This document shows positions 1-7,599 of a stretch of DNA of 64,000 nucleotides, piece after piece. A program made the position numbers and the translations under genes. The stretch's first letter is position 1; every line of letters begins with the position of its first letter. Under the pieces are notes generated by a model, which had not been told where the DNA came from, ran no database searches, and saw only the letters and a program-made list of their open reading frames with translations. The stretch is from Burkholderiaceae bacterium (GTDB taxonomy: Bacteria; Pseudomonadota; Gammaproteobacteria; Burkholderiales; Burkholderiaceae_A). The stretch spans positions 1 through 64,000 of the forward strand of contig SGYQ01000010.1 in NCBI GenBank assembly GCA_004214155.1, read 5' to 3'.

Positions 1-986
1 AAACTGCAAGCGGAGCTCCTTCCACAGACGAATCAGTTCTAGAAAAATTATCACTTGATTACCCGCTGCCGAAATTTTTGCTTGATTGGAGAACTTTTTC
101 AAAATTAAAAACTACTTACACCGAAAAACTCCCATTAATGATTTATGAAAGCAGTGGTAGAGTCCATACAAATTTTGCCCAAGCAGTTGCCGTTACAGGT
201 AGGTTAGCATCAAGTGACCCAAATCTTCAGAATATACCGGTAAAAACTGAGCAAGGAAGAAAGATAAGGGAGGCGTTCATAGCCGAAGAAGGGTTTCAGA
301 TCATCTCTGCAGATTATTCACAGATTGAGTTACGAATTATGGCACATATGTCAAAAGATGCGGCTTTAACCAAAGCCTTCCTAGAGGGTGCTGACGTGCA
401 TAGTGCTACAGCTTCTGAAATTTTTACAACTAATCTTGAAAAAATCAATGCAGAACAAAGAAGAACGGCAAAGGTAATAAATTTCGGCTTGATTTATGGC
501 ATGGGAGCTTTTGGCTTGAGTAAAAGTTTAGGTATTTCTAGGGATGCTGCTAACAACTATATTGATCGTTACTTTCAGCGGTATCCAGGAGTCGCGTCTT
601 TTATGCAGGAGATGAAAGCTAGTGCAAAAAAAAATGGTTTTGTTCAAACGCTAATGGGCAGAAAACTTTGGTTACCCGAAATAAATTCACCAAATGGACC
701 TAGAAGACAAGCTGCTGAAAGGGCGGCTATTAATGCGCCAATGCAAGGAACAGCTGCTGATTTGATTAAGATGGCAATGATTAGAATGAACACTGAACTA
801 GAAAAGAATATATTCAATGCAAAAATGATTTTACAAGTACACGATGAGCTAGTTTTTGAAGTACACAAAGATCAGGTAGACCCATTTATGAGTTTTGTTA
901 AAGAATTGATGAGTAAGATATTGGAACTAAAGGTCCCTCTCGAAGTAGATGTAGGTCATGGTGAAAATTGGGAAGAGGCTCACTAG
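1..986 (+). CDS. polA: DNA polymerase I, C-terminal polymerase domain (5' partial)
   Basis: The reading frame is open from base 3 at the window edge, so only the last ~328 residues of PolA are present. This is the family-A polymerase palm/fingers/thumb region used in Okazaki fragment maturation and repair synthesis. Visible motifs are the TATGRL-like block (VTGRLASSDPNLQNIPV), motif A SADYSQIELRIMAH with the catalytic Asp, the O-helix RRTAKVINFGLIYGMGAFGLS, and motif C LQVHDELVFEV with the second catalytic Asp. The protein ends in GENWEEAH, like E. coli PolA (GENWDQAH). The first in-frame ATG at 78 is internal, since conserved PolA sequence (GAPSTDESVLEKL) lies upstream of it. It converges on tRNA-Thr and ispH on the other strand. 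Confidence 0.97.
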   Translation, partial: TASGAPSTDESVLEKLSLDYPLPKFLLDWRTFSKLKTTYTEKLPLMIYESSGRVHTNFAQAVAVTGRLASSDPNLQNIPVKTEQGRKIREAFIAEEGFQIISADYSQIELRIMAHMSKDAALTKAFLEGADVHSATASEIFTTNLEKINAEQRRTAKVINFGLIYGMGAFGLSKSLGISRDAANNYIDRYFQRYPGVASFMQEMKASAKKNGFVQTLMGRKLWLPEINSPNGPRRQAAERAAINAPMQGTAADLIKMAMIRMNTELEKNIFNAKMILQVHDELVFEVHKDQVDPFMSFVKELMSKILELKVPLEVDVGHGENWEEAH

Positions 987-1008
987 TCTTGAGTGAAGAA
1001 CTCAGTTG

Positions 1009-1080
1009 TGCCGTTGGAGGGAATTGAACCCCCGACCTCTCGCTTACGAAGCGACTGCTCTACCCCTGAGCTACAACGGC
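1009..1080 (-). tRNA. tRNA-Thr (anticodon CGT)
   Basis: On the minus strand the 7-bp acceptor stem GCCGTTG/CAACGGC closes a cloverleaf. It has a D-arm (GCTCAGGGGTAGAGC), an anticodon stem with loop TTCGTAA (anticodon CGT at 1046-1048, reading ACG), and a T-arm GGGGGTTCAATTCCCTC. The anticodon arm context GAGCAG...TTCGTAA...AGGTCG matches E. coli tRNA-Thr(CGT), including the unpaired 27/43 position. No CCA is encoded after the discriminator A. Its first 10 bases overlap the end of ispH on the same strand. Confidence 0.93.
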
Positions 1081-2045
1081 AAATTTTGTTTTTTATCGGC
1101 GAGAGATTTTGGAAGAGGGAATCGAACGTGCTCTTTAGCTCCTGGCAAAATTCTTACAGAGGATGCTCCCAGCCCTTTAATAGCGGTAAGCAACTTTTGG
1201 ACAAGGGATTCAGGGGCAGATGCTCCTGCTGTTACACCGATTCGTGAATGTTTTTGTAACCACGTAGGGTCTAAATCCTCTGCTCCATCTATTAAATATG
1301 CTTCGGCTCCGTATTTTTCTGCAACTTCTCTAAGTCTGTTGCTATTCGAGCTTGTTGGGCTGCCGACTACCAATACTAGGTCAACTTCGGATGCTAAAAG
1401 TTTTACCGCATCTTGTCTGTTTTGTGTTGCGTAACAAATATCACTAATCTTAGGGCCTTGAATATCTGGAAACCTTACTTTCAAAGTAGTGATAATGTCT
1501 GCCGTATCATCTGTAGAAAGGGTTGTTTGGGTAACGTAGGCTAGTTTGGATGGGTTAATTGGTTTTAAATTGGCAACCTGTTCTTTGTTTTCGATTAGTT
1601 GGATGCCAGATTTTAGCTGTCCCATAGTACCTTCAACTTCTGGGTGCCCTTGATGGCCGATCATAATTATTTCAAATCCAGATGCAGCTAATTTTTTTAC
1701 TTCAGCGTGAACTTTGGTGACGAGGGGACAAGTTGCGTCATAAACTTCCAAATTTCTGTTTTGAGCCTGATCTCGCACTAATAAAGATACCCCATGAGCG
1801 CTCATTATGACACGCGCTCCAGCGGGAATTTCGCTAATTTCGTCCACAAAAATCGCCCCTTTGTCCTTTAAAGTACTTACAACATGATTGTTATGGACGA
1901 TTTCGTGTTTGACGTAGACAGGTGCTCCAAAGCGCTCTAGAGCTCTCTCAACTATTTCAATAGCTCGTTCGACTCCAGCGCAAAAACCCCGAGGCTCTGC
2001 AAGAGTAACCATCGTTGAACCAAACTGATTAGATTTTGTGCTCAT
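1071..2045 (-). CDS. ispH: 4-hydroxy-3-methylbut-2-enyl diphosphate reductase (IspH/LytB)
   Basis: This [4Fe-4S] enzyme of the MEP isoprenoid pathway reduces HMBPP to IPP and DMAPP in the last step. The 324-residue length is normal for the family. Conserved blocks are [16 protein letters not shown] (first cluster Cys), the [10 protein letters not shown] histidine motif, [17 protein letters not shown] (second cluster Cys), [26 protein letters not shown] (third Cys) and [13 protein letters not shown]. The C-terminus carries the usual RFPLPKSL block. It is followed by 11 further residues, and the stop codon lies inside the 5' end of the tRNA-Thr gene, so the two genes overlap by 10 bases. The gene is divergent from rpmB, with about 115 bases between them. 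Confidence 0.97.
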   Translation of the reverse strand: MSTKSNQFGSTMVTLAEPRGFCAGVERAIEIVERALERFGAPVYVKHEIVHNNHVVSTLKDKGAIFVDEISEIPAGARVIMSAHGVSLLVRDQAQNRNLEVYDATCPLVTKVHAEVKKLAASGFEIIMIGHQGHPEVEGTMGQLKSGIQLIENKEQVANLKPINPSKLAYVTQTTLSTDDTADIITTLKVRFPDIQGPKISDICYATQNRQDAVKLLASEVDLVLVVGSPTSSNSNRLREVAEKYGAEAYLIDGAEDLDPTWLQKHSRIGVTAGASAPESLVQKLLTAIKGLGASSVRILPGAKEHVRFPLPKSLADKKQNLPL

Positions 2046-2104
2046 AACAAAACTTTAGCTCAAAACTGCCGGTCAGTGTAGTACTAACGCTGGTAAAAAA
2101 ACTA

Positions 2105-2133
2105 TTGTTTGAGAGTTAAAAAAAATTTATAAT
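2105..2133 (+). promoter_or_regulatory. Predicted sigma-70 promoter for rpmB-rpmG
   Basis: A perfect TATAAT at 2128-2133 lies 17 bp downstream of TTGTTT (2105-2110, a partial -35 match). The -10 box ends 28 bases before the rpmB start codon. The spacing and position suit a ribosomal-protein promoter. The -35 is weak, so the call rests mainly on the -10. Confidence 0.55.
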
Positions 2134-2161
2134 CAGTGGTTAAGTAAAAAACGGAGATTTT

Positions 2162-2395
2162 ATGGCCCGCGTTTGTCAAGTTACAGGTAAAAAACCCATG
2201 GTAGGAAATAGGGTTTCGCACGCAAACAATAAAAATAAGAGGAGATTTCTTCCTAGTCTGCACCAAAAACGATTTTGGTTGGAATCCGAGAAAAGGTGGG
2301 TGCGGCTGAGGCTCTCTAGCGCCGCGATAAGGACGATCGACAAAAAAGGCATAGAAAACGTAATGCCTGAACTTTTGAATAAGAAGGAGGTCTAA
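2162..2395 (+). CDS. rpmB: 50S ribosomal protein L28
   Basis: This 77-residue protein is the L28 component of the large ribosomal subunit. The N-terminus [20 protein letters not shown] followed by ANN and KRRFLPSL is diagnostic, as is the central FW.ESEKRWV.LR block and the late IDKKGIENV. The version with PMVGN.VSHANN is the form I associate with betaproteobacteria. The start has CGGAG a few bases upstream. It is immediately followed by rpmG: the rpmB stop directly abuts the rpmG start, so the pair is translated from one message. Confidence 0.97.
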   Translation: MARVCQVTGKKPMVGNRVSHANNKNKRRFLPSLHQKRFWLESEKRWVRLRLSSAAIRTIDKKGIENVMPELLNKKEV

Positions 2396-2563
2396 TTGGC
2401 AAAAGGAGCTAGAGAAAAAATTAAGTTAGAAAGCTCCGCGGGAACCGGGCACTTTTACACTACATCTAAAAACAAAAGAACCATGACCCAAAAGATGGAG
2501 ATCAAAAAGTTTGATCCGAAAGTTAGGAAACATGTGGTGTACAAGGAGGCGAAGATCAAATAA
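2396..2563 (+). CDS. rpmG: 50S ribosomal protein L33
   Basis: A 55-residue frame starts with TTG directly after the rpmB stop codon. It is preceded by a strong AAGGAGG (2384-2390) that lies inside the end of rpmB, which fixes the start. The translation ([20 protein letters not shown], then [10 protein letters not shown], then KKFDP and VVYKEAKIK) is a full-length L33 of the non-zinc-binding type, since no Cys pairs are present. L33 sits near the exit site of the large subunit. The non-ATG start makes this gene easy to miss in automated calling. Confidence 0.96.
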   Translation: MAKGAREKIKLESSAGTGHFYTTSKNKRTMTQKMEIKKFDPKVRKHVVYKEAKIK

Positions 2564-2627
2564 AGTTGTTTTGAGAGGCCGAGATCGATTTAACCGGTTT
2601 TGGTAAACAGAGAAAGTGAGGGTAATT

Positions 2628-2930
2628 ATGAGTAATAGGCGAGAATTTATTTCTAAAGCCGCCACGATTTGTCTGGCGGGCATTACCGCAGGAAAGCTCA
2701 CAAGCTTGCATGCGGATGGTCATTTGGTTTCCGAGAGTGATCCCAATGCGAAAGCATTAGGATATGTTGCTGACGCGAGTAACGCAAAAGGTGACAAGTT
2801 CAAGGCTGGTTCTAATTGCTCTAATTGCGCATTGTTCCAGGGTGGTTCGGGAGATGTAGGCAATTGTCCATTGTTTGGCGGTAAGAAGGTTGCTGCCGCA
2901 GGTTGGTGCACTGCCTGGGCTCCTAAATAA
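2628..2930 (+). CDS. hip: High-potential iron-sulfur protein (HiPIP), Tat-exported
   Basis: A small periplasmic electron carrier of 100 residues. The N-terminus SNRREFISKAATICLAGITA is a twin-arginine signal with hydrophobic core. The mature part has the HiPIP cluster pattern C-x2-C...C...C: NCSNCALFQ, then GNCPLFGG, then AGWCTAWAPK, which binds one [4Fe-4S]. HiPIPs usually pass electrons between cytochrome bc1 and terminal oxidases or reaction centres. An in-frame GTG at 2616 could add four residues. The ATG at 2628 is preferred because AGGGT lies 6-10 bases upstream and the Tat motif then falls at the extreme N-terminus. No partner gene is adjacent. Confidence 0.93.
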   Translation: MSNRREFISKAATICLAGITAGKLTSLHADGHLVSESDPNAKALGYVADASNAKGDKFKAGSNCSNCALFQGGSGDVGNCPLFGGKKVAAAGWCTAWAPK

Positions 2931-3354
2931 ATTTTTCTGCTGATAATAATCGGTTGGTATCATTTCTTCCGTTTAACATTTGACTGTTAGCTTGCTAAAA
3001 ACAAACGCTGTAGCGCGAATTCACGGTTCAAACTTTTAATTATGACCCTTCCGACTCGCTTGTTCACGCAAGTCTTATGCCGCGAAATCAACTATTGATT
3101 AAATACAATAGTTGATTTCATGGGTCGGTACAGCTAGCGTAGAAAACTTTTTAGTTCTTAGGTCAATTTTAATTAGATTTCCATGTTGCAGGAATTGATT
3201 GAGGCGAGCAACATTACCTATCTTTATATCGGTTGAATTAGTCGATTTGTTCCATCCGTCTGTCCATTCCGAAGTTATAGTTGAGCAGGCTTCGCAGGTA
3301 GAATGCTGTTTACGTAGGGATCCGGAATGTGTCAGGATTTTCTTCTTACTAACA
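2931..3354. other. Intergenic region between convergent HiPIP and gor
   Basis: These 424 bases lie between two converging genes. Apart from the perfect inverted repeat at 3084-3119, nothing here could be assigned. Short open frames on both strands lack a ribosome binding site or recognisable protein sequence. Confidence 0.5.
3084..3119. repeat. Perfect 14-bp inverted repeat with 8-nt loop
   Basis: GAAATCAACTATTG (3084-3097) is followed by an 8-base spacer and its exact reverse complement CAATAGTTGATTTC (3106-3119). It lies between the convergent hip and gor genes, so a bidirectional transcription stop is the simplest role. The arms are AT-rich and neither side has a clear T-run, so it is not a standard intrinsic terminator. 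An operator or a mobile palindrome is also possible. Confidence 0.75.
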
Positions 3355-4719
3355 TTAAATTGTTCGACTAGGCTTTCTCATTAAAACGAGTTCTTCTGCT
3401 CCTGTCGGATGTACAGCCATTGTGTCATCAAGATGGGACTTTGTTGCACCGGCTTTAAATGCTATAGCGAGAGTTTGGATTATCTCAGGTGCATCATCAC
3501 CAAAAATATGAGCGCCGACTAATCTGTCCGACTTATCCTCCACAATGAGTTTGTAGTAGGCTTTGGTTTTTTTCGAGGCAAATGATTTTTTTAAGGGGTT
3601 AAATTCAGACTCGTAAATTCTATAGGCGTTCTCAGTCTTTTTTAAAGCAGCTTCTTCTGTTAGCCCAATGGTTCCAATAGGCGGGGAGGTAAAGACGGCA
3701 GTAGCAATTTCTTTGTAATCCACTCTCAGGGAATTTTTATTAAACAAATTTTCTGCGACGGCTCTTCCTTCAGCAATAGCTACAGGAGTCAGATTTACGC
3801 GATCTGTTACATCTCCGATTGCAAATACCCCAGGAATCGAGCTTTTATTATTTTCATCGACGATTATCTCTCCTCTCGAACCTATTGCTGGGGACTGTCC
3901 TGGACCAAAAAGCCCCTCAATGTTGGGGAATCTTCCCAATGCATTTAGAACAGTATCAAATTCAAATGTGTTGTCTGATAATCTTACTTTTGCACCATCG
4001 GGGGTTTTTTCTATAGAGTGAAATTTACTGGCCGGGTGAACATTAATACCACTATTAACCATATGATTCATCAAACGGACTCTGATATCATTATCGAACC
4101 CTTTAAGAGGCAAATCAGCACGGAAGAGCAAACTTACTTCAATTCCTAGGTCATTTAATATAGTCGCAAACTCAGTGGCAATATATCCGGATCCCAGAAT
4201 TCCAACCCTGCCTGGATTTTTATCTAGGTCTAATATCCCGTCCGACGTTAACGCATTTTCTAATCCGTTTATTTGATTTAGGTTTGGCGTTCCACCAACT
4301 GCTATAACTAGATTTTTTGTAAAAAAATGATGTTTACCAACTTTGACCTCATTTTTGTTCACAACAACTGCACTACCCTTTATTAATTCAACTCCACTAG
4401 TCTTCAAAAGGTCCTCGTAAATCTTTTCTAATCTACTAATTTCAATATTCTTCTTAGAGGTCCAGCTTCCAATTTCATGACTAATTTCTGCAGACTTAAG
4501 TCCAATCCACCCGAAATCTTCTGCCTGAAAAATAGCATCACTTATGTTCCCAGCATACATCATAAGTTTTTTAGGAATGCATCCTCGGATGACGCATGTT
4601 CCCCCAAATCTATGAGATTCAATTACGGCGACCTTAGCGTTATACTCAGCAGCTCGACGAGCGCACGCTACTCCTCCTGAACCTCCCCCAATAACTACCA
4701 AATCAAACTTCAAAGACAA
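3355..4719 (-). CDS. gor: Glutathione-disulfide reductase
   Basis: A flavoprotein disulfide reductase of 454 residues that keeps glutathione reduced using NADPH. The N-terminal FAD Rossmann motif is VVIGGGSGGVACARRAA. The redox-active disulfide is in GGTCVIRGCIPKKLM. A second dinucleotide motif (GILGSGYIATEFA) follows, then AIGDVTDR, and the C-terminal interface histidine is in MAVHPTGAEE, which gives the catalytic His-Glu pair. GCIPKK plus HPTGAEE separate it from mercuric reductase and lipoamide dehydrogenase. The start is TTG (4717-4719), since no ATG is available before the FAD motif. It is divergent from the LysR gene, with only 37 bases between starts, so the regulator may bind between them. 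Confidence 0.93.
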   Translation of the reverse strand: MSLKFDLVVIGGGSGGVACARRAAEYNAKVAVIESHRFGGTCVIRGCIPKKLMMYAGNISDAIFQAEDFGWIGLKSAEISHEIGSWTSKKNIEISRLEKIYEDLLKTSGVELIKGSAVVVNKNEVKVGKHHFFTKNLVIAVGGTPNLNQINGLENALTSDGILDLDKNPGRVGILGSGYIATEFATILNDLGIEVSLLFRADLPLKGFDNDIRVRLMNHMVNSGINVHPASKFHSIEKTPDGAKVRLSDNTFEFDTVLNALGRFPNIEGLFGPGQSPAIGSRGEIIVDENNKSSIPGVFAIGDVTDRVNLTPVAIAEGRAVAENLFNKNSLRVDYKEIATAVFTSPPIGTIGLTEEAALKKTENAYRIYESEFNPLKKSFASKKTKAYYKLIVEDKSDRLVGAHIFGDDAPEIIQTLAIAFKAGATKSHLDDTMAVHPTGAEELVLMRKPSRTI

Positions 4720-4756
4720 ACCTGCACCCTAGTGATACCATTTAAAAAGTTATGTT

Positions 4757-5677
4757 ATGAATATTATAGACACCTTTCGATATCTCGTTTCACTTGAAGA
4801 GCATAAACATTTTAGTCGTGCTGCTCAGGCTTGTCATATCACTCAGCCAGCACTTTCAAATGCTTTGAAATCTCTTGAAGAGGAAATGGGCGTAAAAATT
4901 GTCAACCGGGGCAGAAATTATGAGGGATTAACAGCTGAAGGAAAGCAAGTTTTGGCCTCTGCCTATCAGGTTTTACATGAAATTGGCAAGTTAAAGTCGG
5001 AAATAAATAGTCAAAAATCAGCGCCAATAGGTAATCTAATTATCGGATCGATACCTAGTACACTTCCGATTGCCTCTCAATTTGCTGCAAGTATATTTGG
5101 GGAGTTTAATGGGTTAAAGCCTATCGTGCGTTCTATGACTTCGCATGACCTCGACCTGTGTTTAGAAAATCTTTCTGTTGATGTTGCTTTTGGATATACA
5201 GAGAGGCCTTCTGTCAATACAGAAGAATTACGTGTAATTCCGCAATATGAAGAAAAATATTTCTTCATAAACAAAAATATTTCCTCTGATAGTTTAGGGC
5301 CTATCAGTTGGAAGGAGGCGGCAAAAAGCAACCTTTGCCTTCTGACCCCAGAGATGCATAACAGAAAGCTGATAGATGTTTTTTTTAAAAAAAATAATGT
5401 TGATATTGAACCCGTGATGCAGACAGACTCTATTTTTAGTTTACTTCTCTCCGTTCAATCCTCAGATCTGGCAACTATACTGTCAGGTCCTACGGCAAAG
5501 TTTGCAAAAACTAATCATGAACTCTCTGTAAGAGAATTAACCGACCCTGCAGAGAGCACCGCGATAGGGATAATGATTCCCTCAAGTAACAGGTTGTCAA
5601 TCGTGCAACATGTAGTTGAAGAATTTGCCTCCTCAGATAAGTGGACTAAAATTTTAGGTGATATATCAATGCCTTAG
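4757..5677 (+). CDS. LysR-family transcriptional regulator upstream of formate dehydrogenase
   Basis: The 306-residue protein has an N-terminal winged helix-turn-helix (residues ~1-65). HFSRAAQACHITQPALSNAL is the recognition segment, followed by LEEEMGVKIVNRGR and the linker helix. Residues ~90-300 form the periplasmic-binding-protein-like effector domain. It lies between gor (divergent) and fdh1B (same strand, 107 bases downstream). LysR regulators (FdsR-type) precede formate dehydrogenase operons in several beta- and alphaproteobacteria, so control of fdh is the likeliest role. OxyR was considered because of gor. The effector domain has a Cys in SNLCLLTPEMH but lacks a convincing OxyR two-cysteine motif. 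Confidence 0.88.
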   Translation: MNIIDTFRYLVSLEEHKHFSRAAQACHITQPALSNALKSLEEEMGVKIVNRGRNYEGLTAEGKQVLASAYQVLHEIGKLKSEINSQKSAPIGNLIIGSIPSTLPIASQFAASIFGEFNGLKPIVRSMTSHDLDLCLENLSVDVAFGYTERPSVNTEELRVIPQYEEKYFFINKNISSDSLGPISWKEAAKSNLCLLTPEMHNRKLIDVFFKKNNVDIEPVMQTDSIFSLLLSVQSSDLATILSGPTAKFAKTNHELSVRELTDPAESTAIGIMIPSSNRLSIVQHVVEEFASSDKWTKILGDISMP

Positions 5678-5784
5678 GGAAAACGTGTATATTTTTAAAA
5701 TTTTAGGATTGATTCATAAATTAAATTAGACAGATGAAGATTGGAGGCATAAATTGTAAGTAATGTGGATAAAAAAGGGCTCTC

Positions 5785-7599
5785 ATGAACCAACAGGCTG
5801 ACGTTGCAGACGTCGTTCAAACGATCGACATTACGAGGATTTCTAAAAAGCGGAAGAAAGACAGGATTAAAAAGAAGGGAACACAGCCGGATCCTGAGTG
5901 TATAGCTGCGCTTGAAACATTACTATCTCAGGAAAACTTAAAAAGGAGAGATCTTCTTATAGAAAACCTACATGTTGTGCATGATCACTTCGGGTGTTTG
6001 AGGGAAAAACACTTGGTGGCACTTGCCCATTTGTCAAACTTGCCAATGGCCGAAGTGTATGAGGTAGCATCGTTTTACCACCATTTTGACATTGTTAAGG
6101 ATGAGAGAGATATTTGGGACCTAACAATTAGGGTGTGTGACGGAGTTAGTTGTGAGTTAGCTGGGGCCCAGAGCCTTTTTACAAAGATTGGTGAGTTTGT
6201 ATCAAATAACACGAGAGTTATAAAGGCTCCTTGTGTCGGGCGATGTGAACAAGCTCCCGTAGCCGTTGTCCATCAAAATCCAATACCGTTTGCCAAACCG
6301 GATGCTGTTCTTAATGCGGTAAAAACGGGACAAAAATTTCATCCAGAAACTGCACTTGAGATATCCGAAACTCAAGATTTTAAGCCAGCAAATTATGTAG
6401 AAAAAAGCCTTCCCACTTTGAATAATGGAGCAAGCATTGGTGACCCTATGGTAATTGGGTTTGTAAAATACGTGGCTGATGGTGGATACGAATTGAGTAG
6501 AAAGATTGCGAAGGGAATGATACCAGCAGATAAAGTGATTGAGGAGTTGGATAATTCCGGAATACGTGGATTAGGTGGAGCTGGTTTCCCGGTCGGGCGA
6601 AAATGGAGAATAGTCAGAGATCAGCCAGGTGAGAAACTTATGGCTTTGAATCTTGATGAAGGAGAACCTGGTACCTTCAAGGATAGAACTTATTTGGAGA
6701 GAGATCCCCACAGATTTTTAGAGGGCGTCCTTATAGCGGCGACTGTTGTTGGAATTAAGAAATGCTATGTTTATTTGCGAGATGAATATCATGGGTGTAG
6801 AGAACTTCTAGAGAAGTCCATTGATGAAATGGAAAAAAATCTTGAATTTGACTTACCTTACTTTGAATTAAGGAGAGGAGCCGGCGCGTATATTTGCGGA
6901 GAAGAGTCGGCGATGATTGAAAGTATAGAGGGCAAAAGGGGGGAGCCCAGAAAACGTCCTCCGTATATTGCTCAGGTGGGACTGTTTGGAAAACCCACAC
7001 TAGAACATAACTTTGAATCACTTTATTGGGTTCGAGACATCGTAGAAAAAGGAGCTGGTTGGTTTTCTAATTTTGGAAAAAATGGTCGAAAAGGACTTAG
7101 AAGCTTTAGTGTTAGTGGGCGTGTAAAACATCCAGGGGTCAAGTTAGCCCCTGCTGGTATTACGATTCAAGAATTAATTGATGAATACTGTGGCGGGATG
7201 CTAGATGGACATGAGTTTTACGGTTATCTTCCTGGTGGAGCCTCAGGCGGAATTTTACCTGCATCCATGAACAAAATTCCTCTAGACTTCGATACTCTGC
7301 AAGAGTACGGGTGTTTTATTGGCTCAGCAGCCGTCGTGGTCTTTAGTGATCGAGACAAAGCCAGAGATGTTGCGCACAACGTTATGCGTTTCTTCGAACA
7401 TGAAAGCTGCGGTCAGTGTACTCCATGCAGAGTTGGTACTGCAAAGTCAGTAAAATTGATGCTTGAAGAACAGTGGAATGAGTCGCTTTTGGGAGATTTA
7501 AAACAAGTAATGACTGATGCTTCAATTTGTGGACTTGGGCAGGCAGCGGCTAATCCGATCAATTGTGTGCAAAAATATTTCCCGAAGGAGGTAGTCTAA
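5785..7599 (+). CDS. fdh1B: NAD-dependent formate dehydrogenase, beta (NuoE-NuoF fused) subunit
   Basis: This 604-residue diaphorase subunit passes electrons from formate to NAD+. Residues ~35-175 are NuoE/FdsG-like, with a [2Fe-2S] site of four Cys: VCDGVSCELAG and APCVGRCEQAP. Residues ~190-600 are NuoF/FdsB-like: the FMN/NAD site RGLGGAGFPVGRKW, LDEGEPGTFKDR, GAGAYICGEESAMIESIEG, an SLBB segment, and the [4Fe-4S] site ESCGQCTPCRVG with a distal Cys in ICGLGQ. The fused architecture matches Methylobacterium Fdh1B and differs from the separate FdsG and FdsB of other bacteria. A lysine/arginine-rich N-terminal stretch (KKRKKDRIKKKG) precedes the first domain. Its stop overlaps the fdh1A start by one base. 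Confidence 0.94.
   Translation: MNQQADVADVVQTIDITRISKKRKKDRIKKKGTQPDPECIAALETLLSQENLKRRDLLIENLHVVHDHFGCLREKHLVALAHLSNLPMAEVYEVASFYHHFDIVKDERDIWDLTIRVCDGVSCELAGAQSLFTKIGEFVSNNTRVIKAPCVGRCEQAPVAVVHQNPIPFAKPDAVLNAVKTGQKFHPETALEISETQDFKPANYVEKSLPTLNNGASIGDPMVIGFVKYVADGGYELSRKIAKGMIPADKVIEELDNSGIRGLGGAGFPVGRKWRIVRDQPGEKLMALNLDEGEPGTFKDRTYLERDPHRFLEGVLIAATVVGIKKCYVYLRDEYHGCRELLEKSIDEMEKNLEFDLPYFELRRGAGAYICGEESAMIESIEGKRGEPRKRPPYIAQVGLFGKPTLEHNFESLYWVRDIVEKGAGWFSNFGKNGRKGLRSFSVSGRVKHPGVKLAPAGITIQELIDEYCGGMLDGHEFYGYLPGGASGGILPASMNKIPLDFDTLQEYGCFIGSAAVVVFSDRDKARDVAHNVMRFFEHESCGQCTPCRVGTAKSVKLMLEEQWNESLLGDLKQVMTDASICGLGQAAANPINCVQKYFPKEVV

Noticed and set aside
3199-3384. 61-codon frame between hip and gor
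   Set aside because: Overlaps the end of gor, no ribosome binding site, no recognisable similarity.
4757-5677. OxyR assignment for the LysR gene
   Set aside because: Proximity to gor is suggestive, but a convincing two-cysteine redox motif is not visible; position before fdh1BA supports an FdsR-like role better.
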